Assembly (NCBI GenBank): GCA_021780275.1
Contig: JAJXZC010000340.1
Coordinates: 1 to 5,790 of the forward strand
DNA: 5,790 nt
Reading direction: 5' to 3'
Source: Pseudomonadota bacterium
GTDB taxonomy: Bacteria > Pseudomonadota > Alphaproteobacteria > Parvibaculales > Parvibaculaceae
Shown: piece after piece, positions 1 to 5,561 of the stretch
Layout of the letters: the number at the start of each line of letters is the position of its first letter
How positions within the stretch are numbered: the stretch's first letter is position 1
The notes under the pieces: generated by a model
The model's database searches: none
What the model was told of the DNA's origin: nothing
The model's input: the letters and a program-made list of their open reading frames with translations, nothing else
Made by a program: the position numbers and the translations under genes

Positions 1-75
1 CTGGCGCATCTGCAGACGAAAATCGACGTGCTCGAAGCGGAGCTTGCGGCTTACAAGGCCCAGACGCCGCTCTGA
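1..75 (+). CDS. 3' end of an unidentified gene with a C-terminal coiled coil (partial)
   Basis: The frame is open from the left edge and ends at a TGA at 73-75, giving 24 residues. The visible peptide has regular a/d heptads (L1, L4, I8, L11, L15, Y18) with charged residues between them, so it is a C-terminal coiled-coil helix. Nearly all third codon positions are G or C, as in the other genes, which supports real coding. C-terminal dimerisation helices of this kind are common in MerR-type regulators, and that is my best guess, but the DNA-binding part lies outside the window and the family cannot be fixed. The last 25 bp overlap the 3' end of the convergent serine hydrolase gene. Confidence 0.55.
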   Translation: MAHLQTKIDVLEAELAAYKAQTPL

Positions 76-1280
76 TTGGAGCGATAGCCGAGTGCGAGAT
101 AGGCGGCGTCGATCAGCGACTGCGCGCGATCATTGACGAGAATGCCGTTACCCATCTTGTTCATGTTGTAGCCGAAGCTCATTCGCGCTTCGGGATCGGC
201 GAAGCCGATCGAGCCGCCCATGCCGACGTGACCGAAAGCGGCGTCCGACATGATGCAGCTCATGTTGCTCGTGTTCGGCACCCTGCGGTTGTCCATCGAC
301 TTCATGAAACCGAGCGCGAAGCGCGACGGGATCATCAACGTCGCATCCTCATGCGTCGCCATGGCGACGCGGCCCATGCGGTCGAGCGTGTCCTTCGAGA
401 CGAGCTTGCCGCCGCCATTGGCGAGCGGCGCATAAAGGCCCGCAAGGCCGCGTCCGTTCGAGATGCCGTTGGCCGAACCGATTTCAGAAGCGTGGCATTC
501 GCGCGAATTGAAATTGGCGTTGCCGTTATTGCCGAGGAAGAGCGCCGAGGGCGATTGCGGATCGGCGAGGATCGCCTGCGTGAATTTCGACTTCATCGTC
601 GCCTCGTCGGGCACCGCATAGATCATGGGCGCGACGCGGGCCTCGTCCACTTCCGGCAGGCCGATCTGGAAATCGATGCCGAGAGGCTTTGCCACCTCGT
701 CGCGGAAGAACTGACCGAGGCGCTTCTTCGCCGCGCGATGCACGATCTCGCCCACCGTCCAGGCGAAAGTCACGCCGTGATAGCCGTTGCGCGTACCGGG
801 CTGCCAGAAGGGCTTTTCCCTTGCGACGAGATCGATCATGTAGTCGTAGTCGTAATAGCCGCCTTCCTTCACCTTTTCGCGCACATGCGGCACGCCGACG
901 GAATGGTCGAGCATCATCGAGACGATGGCCTCCTCCTTCCCGTTGACGGCGAATTCCGGCCAGTATTTTGCGACCGGCGCATCGAGATCGAGAAGGCCGC
1001 GATCGGCGAGCATATGCGCGCAGATCGCCGTCGCGCCCTTGGTGCAGGAGAAAACGATCGACACGGTGTCGCGCGTCCAGGCGTCGCCGCCCGGCGTCTT
1101 GCGGCCGCCCCAGATGTCGAGAACAGTCTTGCCTTCGAGCGTGATCGAATGGCTCGCGCCGACTTCCTCGCGCGTTTCGAAATTCTCGATGAAGGCGTCG
1201 ACCACGCCCTGAAACTTCGGATCGTATTCGCCTTCGACGAGACCCGCCCTCGTTTCCTTCGAAATCTTCTGCAACGCCAT
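51..1280 (-). CDS. Beta-lactamase-fold serine hydrolase (EstB / family VIII esterase type)
   Basis: A 409-residue protein of the class C beta-lactamase / penicillin-binding-protein fold, in the branch that mostly contains esterases. Visible motifs are S78-C-T-K81 (SxxK, nucleophile Ser and base Lys), Y167-H-G (the Tyr box, in place of Y-x-N) and H351-V-G-M-G-G-S357, which takes the place of the KTG box. LDHSVGVP at 124-131 matches the conserved loop that follows the SxxK helix, and NGRGLAGLYAPLANGG at 275-290 is also typical. Length is normal for family VIII esterases. No signal peptide or membrane segment is seen, so it is probably cytoplasmic. Likely reaction is hydrolysis of a short-chain ester or a related acyl or lactone bond; the substrate is unknown and a role in antibiotic resistance is not implied. 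The start is supported by GGGAGAG at 1285-1291, 4 nt upstream. It is the last gene of the minus-strand run, 43 bp after the SGNH-fold gene. Confidence 0.9.
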   Translation of the reverse strand: MALQKISKETRAGLVEGEYDPKFQGVVDAFIENFETREEVGASHSITLEGKTVLDIWGGRKTPGGDAWTRDTVSIVFSCTKGATAICAHMLADRGLLDLDAPVAKYWPEFAVNGKEEAIVSMMLDHSVGVPHVREKVKEGGYYDYDYMIDLVAREKPFWQPGTRNGYHGVTFAWTVGEIVHRAAKKRLGQFFRDEVAKPLGIDFQIGLPEVDEARVAPMIYAVPDEATMKSKFTQAILADPQSPSALFLGNNGNANFNSRECHASEIGSANGISNGRGLAGLYAPLANGGGKLVSKDTLDRMGRVAMATHEDATLMIPSRFALGFMKSMDNRRVPNTSNMSCIMSDAAFGHVGMGGSIGFADPEARMSFGYNMNKMGNGILVNDRAQSLIDAAYLALGYRSNQSGVWAL

Positions 1281-1323
1281 TTCGCTCTCCCGTCCGTTTG
1301 TTCTGTTGTCGGCGTTTTCGCCG

Positions 1324-2046
1324 TTATTGCAGTTCGCTGCCCGTGCCGTAGCCGGCCTTGACGAGCATGGGTTTGATGATCTGCGTCAGCAGCGCATAGC
1401 CCTTTTCGTTGAGCGAGAGCCCGTCCCAGCGGAACAGCTCCCGACGCAAATTGCCGCCCCCGTCAAAAAAGGAAGACGCGACATCGATGTAGTAAAGCCC
1501 CGGCGCCGTCTTCTCGTAATCCTGGATCAGCGCGTTCGCGCGCAGCGCCCCCAGCCAGCGCGAGCTGCGCATCGGCGACGGGCGGATGGAAACGAAATAG
1601 ATCGGTGCCGAAATGCCGTGGCCGCGCAGCGTCGCGACAAATGTCTTGAAGTCGTTGAGCACGTCTTCGGGCCTGCGGCCACGCACATCGGAAAGATCGG
1701 CCTCGCCCGCCATCAGCACGATGGCACGCGGTCGATAGGGAACGACGATGCGCGGCGCGAAATGCGTGACATGCGAGATCTGCGCTCCGCCGAAGCCTCG
1801 CTGTATCACCGGCACCGGCGCAAGATCATAGGGCAGCGTAGCCCATTGCCGCACATCGTCCGCGCCGACGAAAAGCACCGCGTCCCGCGGCGGCGGGTTG
1901 GAGACATCGCGGCGCTCGAAGGCCGCAATGTCTCCTTCCCAATAGGCCGGATTGCCGGAGGCAAGCAGGACATAAAGGAGGAAACCGAACAGGACGAGGA
2001 TCGCCAGCCCGATTCCAGCGCCGATCATCACGAGCAGTCGGCCCAT
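1324..2046 (-). CDS. Membrane-anchored SGNH/GDSL-fold protein lacking the catalytic residues
   Basis: A 240-residue protein. Residues about 3-29 form one hydrophobic helix, then a globular domain, presumably periplasmic. The domain follows the SGNH plan: LFVGADDVRQW (58-68) is block I, RGFGG (83-87) block II, VLMAGEAD (110-117) block III and WDGLSLNEKGY (207-217) block V. Related active enzymes read roughly GSSSIRLW, AGDND and DGLHLN at these places. Here the nucleophile Ser is Asp63, the oxyanion Asn is Ala116 and the general-base His is Ser211; block II glycines and Asp208 remain. The frame is intact, so this is not simple decay. I infer a non-catalytic binding or scaffold protein, though an unusual chemistry cannot be excluded. 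An ATG 18 bp upstream (2064) would add six residues (MKGDAP), but the strong SD lies between the two ATGs and favours 2046. It sits 38 bp after the oxidoreductase gene and 43 bp before the serine hydrolase gene, so co-transcription is likely. Confidence 0.85.
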   Translation of the reverse strand: MGRLLVMIGAGIGLAILVLFGFLLYVLLASGNPAYWEGDIAAFERRDVSNPPPRDAVLFVGADDVRQWATLPYDLAPVPVIQRGFGGAQISHVTHFAPRIVVPYRPRAIVLMAGEADLSDVRGRRPEDVLNDFKTFVATLRGHGISAPIYFVSIRPSPMRSSRWLGALRANALIQDYEKTAPGLYYIDVASSFFDGGGNLRRELFRWDGLSLNEKGYALLTQIIKPMLVKAGYGTGSELQ

Positions 2047-2054
2047 CGGCGCGT

Positions 2055-2062
2055 CCCCCTTC
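2055..2062 (-). promoter_or_regulatory. Shine-Dalgarno site deciding the start of the SGNH-fold gene
   Basis: On the minus strand the sequence AAGGGGGA lies 8 nt upstream of the ATG at 2046. It overlaps the end of the alternative ATG codon at 2064, which itself has no purine-rich site at the right distance. This favours the shorter 240-residue product, which starts right before its membrane helix. Confidence 0.6.
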
Positions 2063-2084
2063 ATTCCGAACCGTCAGGCAGCCG

Positions 2085-3089
2085 CTAGCGCGACGGCACC
2101 AGAACGATCTTGCCCTTCACCTTGCGCGCCGCCATGTCGTTCAGAGCCTGCGCCACCTCCTCGAACTTGTAGGTGCGCGAGACATGCGGGCGCAGCTTGC
2201 CCTCCTTGAACCATGTCATCAGTTCCTTGAGATTTTCCTGATGACGGGCGGGCTCGCGGCCGGTGAAGGCGCCCCAGAAGACGCCGACGATCTGGCAGCC
2301 CTTGAGCAGCGCGAGGTTGAGCGGAACCTTGGGGATCGGGCCCGCGGCAAAGCCAACGACGAGGAAACGGCCTTCCCAGTTCGTCGCACGGAGCGCCGGT
2401 TCGGAATAGTCGCCGCCGACCGGGTCATAGACGACATCGGCACCCTGTCCGCCGGTGAGTTCCTTGATGCGGTCCGTCAACGCCTTCTGCTGATCCTTGT
2501 CGAGCGAACCCGTGGGATAGAGGATCGTCTCGTCGGCGCCATGCTCGCGGCAGACCTGAAGCTTGTCTTCCGAGGAAGCCGCCGCGATGACGCGCGCGCC
2601 CATCGCCTTGCCGAGTTCGACGGCGGCAAGGCCGACACCGCCAGCCGCGCCCAGCACGAGCAGGTTTTCGCCGGGCTTCAGATGCGCGCGGTCCTTCAGC
2701 GCGTGATGCGACGTGCCATAGGTCATCAGGAAGGCAGACGCAGTGACGTAATCCATCTCGCCGGGAATGGGCGTGACGCGCGCCTCGTCGAGCACGAGCT
2801 CCTCGGCAAAGCCGCCCCAGCCGGAAGAGCCGATCACCCGGTCGCCGACCTTCACCTTGGTGACGCCTTCGCCGACCTTGGTGACGAGCCCCGAGACTTC
2901 GCCGCCCGGAGAGAAGGGCAGCGGCGGCTTGAACTGATACTTGTTCTCGATGATGAGCACGTCGGGGAAATTGACGGCGGCCGAATGGACCTCGATCAGG
3001 ACCTGACCCTTTTTGGGCTCCGGCGTCGGCACCTCTTCAATGACGAGCTTTTCCGGCGGTCCGTATTCCTTGCACAAAATCGCTTTCAT
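2085..3089 (-). CDS. Zinc-independent NADPH:quinone oxidoreductase-like MDR protein
   Basis: A 334-residue medium-chain dehydrogenase/reductase of the quinone oxidoreductase (QOR) type, full length. The N-terminal GroES-like catalytic domain carries NFPDVLIIENKYQ (40-52) and the GGEVSGLV segment (62-69). The Rossmann domain holds the nucleotide-binding motif GAAGGVG (147-153), the AxxGGVG form typical of NADPH-using QOR proteins, and the conserved YDPVGGD (221-227). The catalytic and structural zinc cysteines of alcohol dehydrogenases are absent. Likely role is cytoplasmic NADPH-dependent reduction of quinones or of alpha,beta-unsaturated carbonyl or acyl compounds; the true substrate cannot be read from sequence. 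AGGGAG at 3096-3101 lies 6 nt before the ATG. It is the first gene of the minus-strand run and is divergent from the IalB-family gene, so its promoter should lie in 3090-3309. Confidence 0.93.
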   Translation of the reverse strand: MKAILCKEYGPPEKLVIEEVPTPEPKKGQVLIEVHSAAVNFPDVLIIENKYQFKPPLPFSPGGEVSGLVTKVGEGVTKVKVGDRVIGSSGWGGFAEELVLDEARVTPIPGEMDYVTASAFLMTYGTSHHALKDRAHLKPGENLLVLGAAGGVGLAAVELGKAMGARVIAAASSEDKLQVCREHGADETILYPTGSLDKDQQKALTDRIKELTGGQGADVVYDPVGGDYSEPALRATNWEGRFLVVGFAAGPIPKVPLNLALLKGCQIVGVFWGAFTGREPARHQENLKELMTWFKEGKLRPHVSRTYKFEEVAQALNDMAARKVKGKIVLVPSR

Positions 3090-3180
3090 GGGTCGCTCCC
3101 TGCCTTTTTGCGGCCATAAGGGCCTGTTTCAATATCGGTGTTCCTCATTACCACAGGGGGGGCCGAACCTGCCAGATGAG

Positions 3181-3201
3181 CCGGGCGTCGCGCCTGCCCG
3201 G
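3181..3201. repeat. GC-rich inverted repeat, possible operator or hairpin
   Basis: CCGGGC at 3181-3186 is the exact inverse of GCCCGG at 3196-3201, with a 9-nt spacer. G3180-T3202 and A3179-T3203 can extend the stem on RNA by one wobble and one Watson-Crick pair. It lies between two divergent genes, so a regulator-binding site is one reading; a hairpin in either leader is another. The TTT that follows on the + strand is too short for a good terminator. Confidence 0.35.
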
Positions 3202-3241
3202 TTTCTGCCCAAGTTGTCTGGAAATCGGCCGCCGCGCCCGT

Positions 3242-3247
3242 TATGGT
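3242..3247 (+). promoter_or_regulatory. Candidate -10 element for the IalB-family gene
   Basis: TATGGT lies about 65 nt upstream of the start codon and resembles a sigma-70 type -10 hexamer. The nearest TTG-containing -35 candidate, TTGTCT at 3214-3219, is 22 bp away, longer than the usual 16-18 bp, so this remains a weak call. Confidence 0.25.
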
Positions 3248-3309
3248 CGTCGCCTGTTCCAAGAGCAAAGCCCGACGCAGATCCCCCAAGCAGAGATGAG
3301 CCCTCATAA

Positions 3310-3873
3310 ATGCTGACACGCACACGCTTTCTTGCTTCCGCCGTCGCATTTGCCGCCCTGCTGGCGCCCGCGCTCGGCGGGTTCGCCCTGGGCGGAGCCG
3401 CCGAGGCCGCCGACGCCCCGAAACTTCTGGGAAAATTCGACGACTGGTCGGCCTATACCTATGGCTCCGATGCGGACCGCATCTGCTACGTGCTCGCCGA
3501 GCCCAGGACGCAGGAGCCCAAGGGGGCAAAGCGCGGCGATGTCTATTTCATGATTACCCATCGCCCCGGCCGGAATGTCAGAAACGAGGTCAGCCTGCGC
3601 TCGGGCTACACCTTCAGCCCGACATCGAAGCCCTTCGCCACCATCGGCAAGGCGAAATTCCAGATGTTCACGGGCGTTTCCGAAGGCGGCGAGCACCAGT
3701 ACTGGGCCTGGCTCGACAAGACGAGCGACGAGCCCGTCATGGTGAAGGCGATCCGTTCAGGCTCGACCATGGTCATCAAGGGCACCTCGGCCCGCAAGAC
3801 CACGACCACCGACACCTATTCGCTGAAAGGCGCCGGCACGGCCCTGAAGAAGATCGACGAAGCCTGCAAATAG
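3310..3873 (+). CDS. IalB-family (invasion-associated locus B) exported protein
   Basis: A 187-residue protein with a Sec-type signal peptide: basic MLTRTR, a hydrophobic core over about 8-29, and a likely cut after A31-E-A33 (next residues ADAP). The mature part fits the IalB family: a short KLLGKFDDWSAYTY opening (38-51), RICYVLAEP (57-65) with Cys59, a VYFMITHRP strand (78-86), and a C-terminal DEACK with Cys186. The two cysteines are the only ones in the protein and could form a disulfide in the periplasm. IalB was named for red-cell invasion in Bartonella, but the family is widespread in free-living alphaproteobacteria, where its role is unknown; an invasion role here is not implied. An in-frame TAA directly before the ATG fixes 3310 as the first ATG. 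The Shine-Dalgarno is weak (GATGAG at 3295-3300). rlmN follows after 112 bp. Confidence 0.85.
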   Translation: MLTRTRFLASAVAFAALLAPALGGFALGGAAEAADAPKLLGKFDDWSAYTYGSDADRICYVLAEPRTQEPKGAKRGDVYFMITHRPGRNVRNEVSLRSGYTFSPTSKPFATIGKAKFQMFTGVSEGGEHQYWAWLDKTSDEPVMVKAIRSGSTMVIKGTSARKTTTTDTYSLKGAGTALKKIDEACK

Positions 3874-3878
3874 GCTTC
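3859..3878 (+). terminator. Stem-loop across the stop codon of the IalB-family gene
   Basis: GAAGCC (3859-3864) pairs perfectly with GGCTTC (3873-3878) around an 8-nt loop that contains the first two bases of the TAG stop. A second, shorter repeat, AGGCC (3881-3885) with GGCCT (3893-3897), follows at once. No T-run comes after either, so this is not a textbook intrinsic terminator. It might slow transcription or protect the 3' end before rlmN. Confidence 0.25.
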
Positions 3879-3928
3879 CAAGGCCCTGATCCGGCCTCAT
3901 CTGGCAGAGTCGCGGGCGCGGCCCCATC

Positions 3929-3934
3929 TATGCT
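3929..3934 (+). promoter_or_regulatory. Candidate -10 element for rlmN
   Basis: TATGCT lies 51 nt before the chosen rlmN start. No good -35 is present at 16-18 bp; CTGGCA at 3901-3906 is 22 bp away. If real, it would argue against the ATG at 3935, since transcription would begin too close to it. Confidence 0.25.
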
Positions 3935-3974
3935 ATGACCCCCGGCGAAACGAGGCCCCCTTCCGGGCCCCGGC

Positions 3975-3978
3975 AGGA
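3975..3978 (+). promoter_or_regulatory. Shine-Dalgarno site deciding the rlmN start
   Basis: AGGA lies 7 nt before the ATG at 3986. The in-frame ATG at 3935 has no purine-rich site upstream, so the 17-residue extension it would add is not supported. A small GC hairpin, GGCCC (3954-3958) with GGGCC (3965-3969), sits just upstream in the leader. Confidence 0.55.
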
Positions 3979-3985
3979 TAAAGCT

Positions 3986-5194
3986 ATGGCCACGACACTC
4001 GACATTGCGCATAAGCGGGACGAAGCGGCAGACGCCGCCCCCCTGCGCGCGGCCAAGACGAACCTTCTCGGCCTGACCCGCGACGGGCTTGCCGAGGCGC
4101 TGCGTGCCTTCGGCCTGCCTGAGAAGCAGATCAAGATGCGCGTCGGCCAGCTCTGGAACGCGATCTACAATCGCGGTCTGTCCGATTTCGCCGACATGAC
4201 GACGCTCTCCAAGGACATGCGCGCCCAGCTCGCCGAAGCCTTCGTGGTCGAGCGGCCGGAAGTCGTGGTCGAGCAGAAGTCCGTGGACGGCACGCGCAAA
4301 TGGCTGATGCGGCTCCGCTCCGACAAGCCCGGCGTTCCCGGCCCGGAAATCGAGACCGTCTATATCCCCGAGGAAGGCCGCGGCACGCTGTGCATTTCGA
4401 GCCAGGTCGGCTGCACGCTGACCTGCACCTTCTGCCATACCGGCACGCAAAAGCTCGTCCGCAATCTGACGGCGGGCGAAATCGTGGGGCAGTTGCTCGT
4501 CGCGCGCGACGCTCTCGGCGAGTGGCCGGATTCGGGCCGCAATTCCGACGACCGCATGGTCACCAACATCGTCATGATGGGCATGGGCGAGCCGCTCTAC
4601 AATTTCGAGAATGTGCGCGACGCGCTCGACATCGTGTCGGACGGCGAGGGTCTTTCGCTCTCCAAGCGCCGCATCACGCTTTCGACCTCCGGCGTCGTGC
4701 CGATGATCGAACGCGCGGGCGCGGAAATCGGCTGCGGCCTCGCCATCTCGCTCCATGCGGTGAACAACGAGACGCGCGACAAGCTCGTGCCGCTCAACAA
4801 GAAATATCCGATCGACGAATTGCTCGACGCCTGCCGCAACTATCCCGGCCTCTCGAACGCGCGGCGCATCACCTTCGAATATGTGATGCTGAAGGGCGTG
4901 AACGACAGTCTCGCCGATGCGAAGGAACTCGTCCGTCTGCTGAAGGGTATTCCGGCGAAGATCAACCTGATCCCCTTCAATCCATGGCCCGGCAGCCCTT
5001 ACGAATGCTCGGACTGGGCGCAGATCGAAAAATTCGCCGATGTCGTCAATCGAGCTGGCTATGCGAGCCCCGTGCGCACGCCGCGCGGCCGCGACATCAT
5101 GGCGGCTTGCGGACAGCTCAAGAGCGAAACGGTGAAGAAGCGCGCCAGCGAGCGCTTCAGGGAAGAAAAGGCGGCGGCCCAGCCGACCGCCTGA
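3986..5194 (+). CDS. rlmN: Dual-specificity RNA methyltransferase RlmN (radical SAM)
   Basis: A 402-residue radical-SAM enzyme that methylates C2 of adenosine 2503 in 23S rRNA and, in E. coli, also A37 of some tRNAs, tuning translation accuracy. The N-terminal part (about 28-90) is the RNA-binding accessory domain, opening with [31 protein letters not shown] leads into the CX3CX2C cluster motif at Cys143, Cys147 and Cys150, which binds the [4Fe-4S] cluster with SAM. Cys136 and Cys375 (in MAACGQL) match the two catalytic cysteines of E. coli RlmN (C118 and C355), the second being the one that carries the methyl group. GMGEP (199-203), ISLHA (254-258) and [10 protein letters not shown] (327-336) are also conserved. 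RlmN rather than Cfr is favoured by the overall sequence and housekeeping setting, not by a separating motif. The C-terminal tail after about residue 385 is Lys/Glu/Ala-rich and variable. The start at 3986 is chosen on its AGGA site. The ABM gene follows after 40 bp and may be co-transcribed. Confidence 0.96.
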   Translation: MATTLDIAHKRDEAADAAPLRAAKTNLLGLTRDGLAEALRAFGLPEKQIKMRVGQLWNAIYNRGLSDFADMTTLSKDMRAQLAEAFVVERPEVVVEQKSVDGTRKWLMRLRSDKPGVPGPEIETVYIPEEGRGTLCISSQVGCTLTCTFCHTGTQKLVRNLTAGEIVGQLLVARDALGEWPDSGRNSDDRMVTNIVMMGMGEPLYNFENVRDALDIVSDGEGLSLSKRRITLSTSGVVPMIERAGAEIGCGLAISLHAVNNETRDKLVPLNKKYPIDELLDACRNYPGLSNARRITFEYVMLKGVNDSLADAKELVRLLKGIPAKINLIPFNPWPGSPYECSDWAQIEKFADVVNRAGYASPVRTPRGRDIMAACGQLKSETVKKRASERFREEKAAAQPTA

Positions 5195-5234
5195 AACAGC
5201 GACGAGCTTTCAACCCGGATCGTGGAGGACAGGC

Positions 5235-5558
5235 ATGTTCGCCGTCATCTACCGTTGGCGTGTCGAGGAAAAAGACGCAGAGGAATTCCGGCGCCGCTGG
5301 CATGAGATCACCGTCGAAATCATGACGCATCATGGCGGTGGAGGGTCGCGCCTTCACCGCGCCGAGAATGGCGACTGGGTTGCCTATGCACGCTGGCCCT
5401 CAAAGGACCATCGCGACCGCGCCTTCGCGGAATTGTCGAAGAAGACGACCGCGACGCCGCAGCGCGAAGGCATGGCGAAACTCATCGAAGAAACCTGGCT
5501 CAGGATCACCGACGATCTGCTGATCCCCGAAGCGGACCTTCCACCGGCGTTTCGCTGA
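5235..5558 (+). CDS. Small antibiotic biosynthesis monooxygenase (ABM) domain protein
   Basis: A 107-residue single-domain protein of the dimeric alpha/beta-barrel (ABM-like) type. The pattern is a first strand FAVIYRWRV (2-10), a charged helix over about 11-31, a strand-turn-strand region holding GSRLHRAENGDWVAYARWPS (37-56), then a second helix and a last strand or helix with ITDDLL (91-96). ABM proteins include quinol and polyketide monooxygenases and heme-degrading enzymes, but many small members have no known substrate, and nothing here marks a heme or quinol site. Expected to be a cytoplasmic dimer. It has the strongest ribosome-binding site in the window (GGAGG at 5224-5228, 6 nt before the ATG). 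It lies 40 bp after rlmN with no terminator between, so it is probably read from the same message. Its stop codon is 3 bp from that of the convergent GST gene. Confidence 0.8.
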   Translation: MFAVIYRWRVEEKDAEEFRRRWHEITVEIMTHHGGGGSRLHRAENGDWVAYARWPSKDHRDRAFAELSKKTTATPQREGMAKLIEETWLRITDDLLIPEADLPPAFR

Positions 5559-5561
5559 CGC

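Larger units (their letters stand above)
3090..3309. other. Divergent intergenic region
   Basis: The region has no convincing ORF. It must hold the promoters for the minus-strand oxidoreductase run and for the + strand IalB-family gene. Visible structure is a GC-rich dyad at 3181-3201, a run of seven G at 3156-3162, a short GGCC-ATAAG-GGCC repeat at 3112-3124 and a TATGGT at 3242-3247 that could be a -10 element for the + strand gene. No clear -10/-35 pair is visible for the minus-strand run; GATATT read on the minus strand is the best -10 candidate and has no good -35. Confidence 0.6.

Noticed and set aside
228..1361. 377-codon + strand ORF opposite the serine hydrolase gene
   Set aside because: It is antisense to a well-supported gene, rich in Arg, His and Ala with no domain pattern, and has the low-complexity look of a shadow frame in GC-rich DNA.
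1306..2088. 260-codon + strand ORF opposite the SGNH-fold gene
   Set aside because: Arg/His/Asp-rich antisense frame without recognisable motifs; the minus strand shows the SGNH blocks and a good SD.
2184..3119. 311-codon + strand ORF opposite the quinone oxidoreductase gene
   Set aside because: The minus strand encodes a full-length MDR protein with its NADPH motif; this frame is a composition shadow.
3112..3124. GGCC-ATAAG-GGCC inverted repeat upstream of the oxidoreductase gene
   Set aside because: A 4-bp GC repeat is expected often by chance in DNA of this composition, and nothing extends the stem.
3296..3316. Six-codon upstream ORF (MSPHKC) overlapping the start of the IalB-family gene
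   Set aside because: It has no SD of its own and is too short to separate from chance; no attenuator-like structure goes with it.
3086..3529. Minus-strand ORF across the divergent intergenic region
   Set aside because: Arg/Pro-rich, spans the promoter region and covers the signal peptide of the IalB-family protein; no motif or SD supports it.
3935..3985. N-terminal extension of rlmN from the ATG at 3935
   Set aside because: No SD lies upstream of it, the extra 17 residues look unlike coding sequence, and a possible -10 element abuts it. The ATG at 3986 has AGGA at a proper distance.
3776..4756. 326-codon minus-strand ORF opposite rlmN
   Set aside because: It overlaps the conserved catalytic core of rlmN and has a typical shadow composition (Arg, Ala, His, Asp).
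4300..5325. 341-codon + strand ORF in another frame of rlmN
   Set aside because: Very Arg-rich out-of-frame reading of rlmN that runs into the ABM gene; no domain signal.
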